Source: Armatimonadota bacterium (lineage in GTDB: Bacteria; Armatimonadota; UBA5829; DTJY01). Taken from it: a stretch of 32,040 nucleotides of DNA. Within the stretch, counting starts at the first letter, position 1. Every line of letters starts with the position of its first letter. Position numbers and translations under genes: made by a program. Below, one piece after another: positions 31,848 through 32,040 of the stretch. Location: positions 1 through 32,040 of the forward strand of contig JANYKG010000108.1 in assembly GCA_025358205.1 (NCBI GenBank), in the 5' to 3' direction. The notes beneath the pieces were generated by a model that did no database searches, was not told the origin of the DNA, and saw only the letters and a list, made by a program, of their open reading frames with translations.

Positions 31848-31977
31848 GTAATAACGGCGTCGTACCCTGCAGGCTTTGTGTTCGAGTACCCTCACAGACA
31901 TATTCGCTTCTGTGGAAAAGTTGTGCTGGGCCATGGGGTGTGTCAAGTAAACTGTGCTTCTGCCCTCACCGGTCGTG

Positions 31978-32040
31978 TCAGGCAACGACGTGTTTGACCC
32001 GGTCCGGGAAGAACACCGCCAGTTGCGCCAGTATCTGCCC
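31978..32040 (-). CDS. Possible transposase C-terminus (partial, enters from right edge)
   Basis: Reading from the right edge on the minus strand, 20 codons (GQILAQLAVFFPDRVKHVVA) end at a TGA (31,978-31,980). About 20-45 nt beyond, GGGGTGTGTCAAGTAAACTGTGC (here split: GGGGTGTGTCAAG, then TAAACTGTGC, 31,935-31,957) looks like the end of an insertion sequence. With so short a piece the family cannot be named; a non-transposase is possible. Confidence 0.3.
   Translation of the reverse strand, partial: GQILAQLAVFFPDRVKHVVA

Noticed and set aside
31893-31914. Terminator after the second YHS gene
   Set aside because: CACAGA/TCTGTG forms a 6-bp stem but an A-rich, not T-rich, sequence follows on the plus strand.
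1-32040. tRNA, rRNA or CRISPR array
   Set aside because: No cloverleaf with a TTC-loop, no rRNA-like block and no spaced 24-40-nt direct repeats were seen by eye; a tRNAscan/CRISPR search would settle it.

Overview
The window is 32 kb of moderately GC-rich bacterial chromosome with densely packed genes, SD-led starts (including GTG and one TTG) and many short dispersed repeats in the gaps. Protein types (DUF4838 hydrolase-like protein, fucose-isomerase-like protein, BKACE, NagA-like amidohydrolase, DegT aminotransferases) together with palindromic 'GGACGTCC' elements and AATCCGA / GACCAT micro-repeats resemble Armatimonadota or Planctomycetes/Verrucomicrobia-type environmental genomes. That assignment is an impression from content; no rRNA or marker gene is present to prove it. 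No tRNA, rRNA, CRISPR array or phage module was seen.

Region 1 (1-2,025, minus strand): an ABC-2 exporter (ATPase, then permease) translationally coupled to a membrane-anchored TPR-like protein with a His/Cys-rich loop that runs off the left edge. An OsmC-type peroxide/thiol-stress protein (2,278-2,700, plus) faces a conserved protein of unknown function whose last ~20 codons lie inside a large palindromic repeat.

Region 2 (3,947-17,103, almost all minus): a sugar and glycan region. From right to left: GT2 glycosyltransferase, DegT aminotransferase, NeuD-type acetyltransferase and BKACE (beta-keto acid cleavage enzyme) form one tightly packed operon. Then come an L-fucose-isomerase-like protein, a secreted DUF4838 protein, a DUF2283 protein, a NagA-like deacetylase with a divergent AAC(3)/YokD-type acetyltransferase, a second DegT aminotransferase, a zinc alcohol/polyol dehydrogenase and an extended SDR epimerase. 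The set suggests both making amino-/acetamido-sugars and processing sugars from degraded glycans.

Region 3 (17,287-23,970, plus): a coiled-coil protein of unknown function, then a sulfur module. A Cys-rich ArsR regulator with a near-consensus promoter and overlapping operator-like dyad precedes a four-domain sulfur-trafficking fusion (CoA-disulfide-reductase-like, rhodanese, TusA, DsrE2). A second strong promoter with a terminator-like leader hairpin drives cystathionine beta-synthase and a cystathionine gamma-lyase-like enzyme (reverse transsulfuration).

Region 4 (24,070-31,847, plus): a putative metal-efflux operon: YHS protein, RND adaptor with a heavy-metal-binding insert, RND permease, Spy/CpxP-like periplasmic protein, TolC-type outer-membrane protein and a second YHS protein. 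The two YHS genes are near-duplicates bracketing the RND genes. A possible transposase C-terminus enters from the right edge (31,978-32,040).
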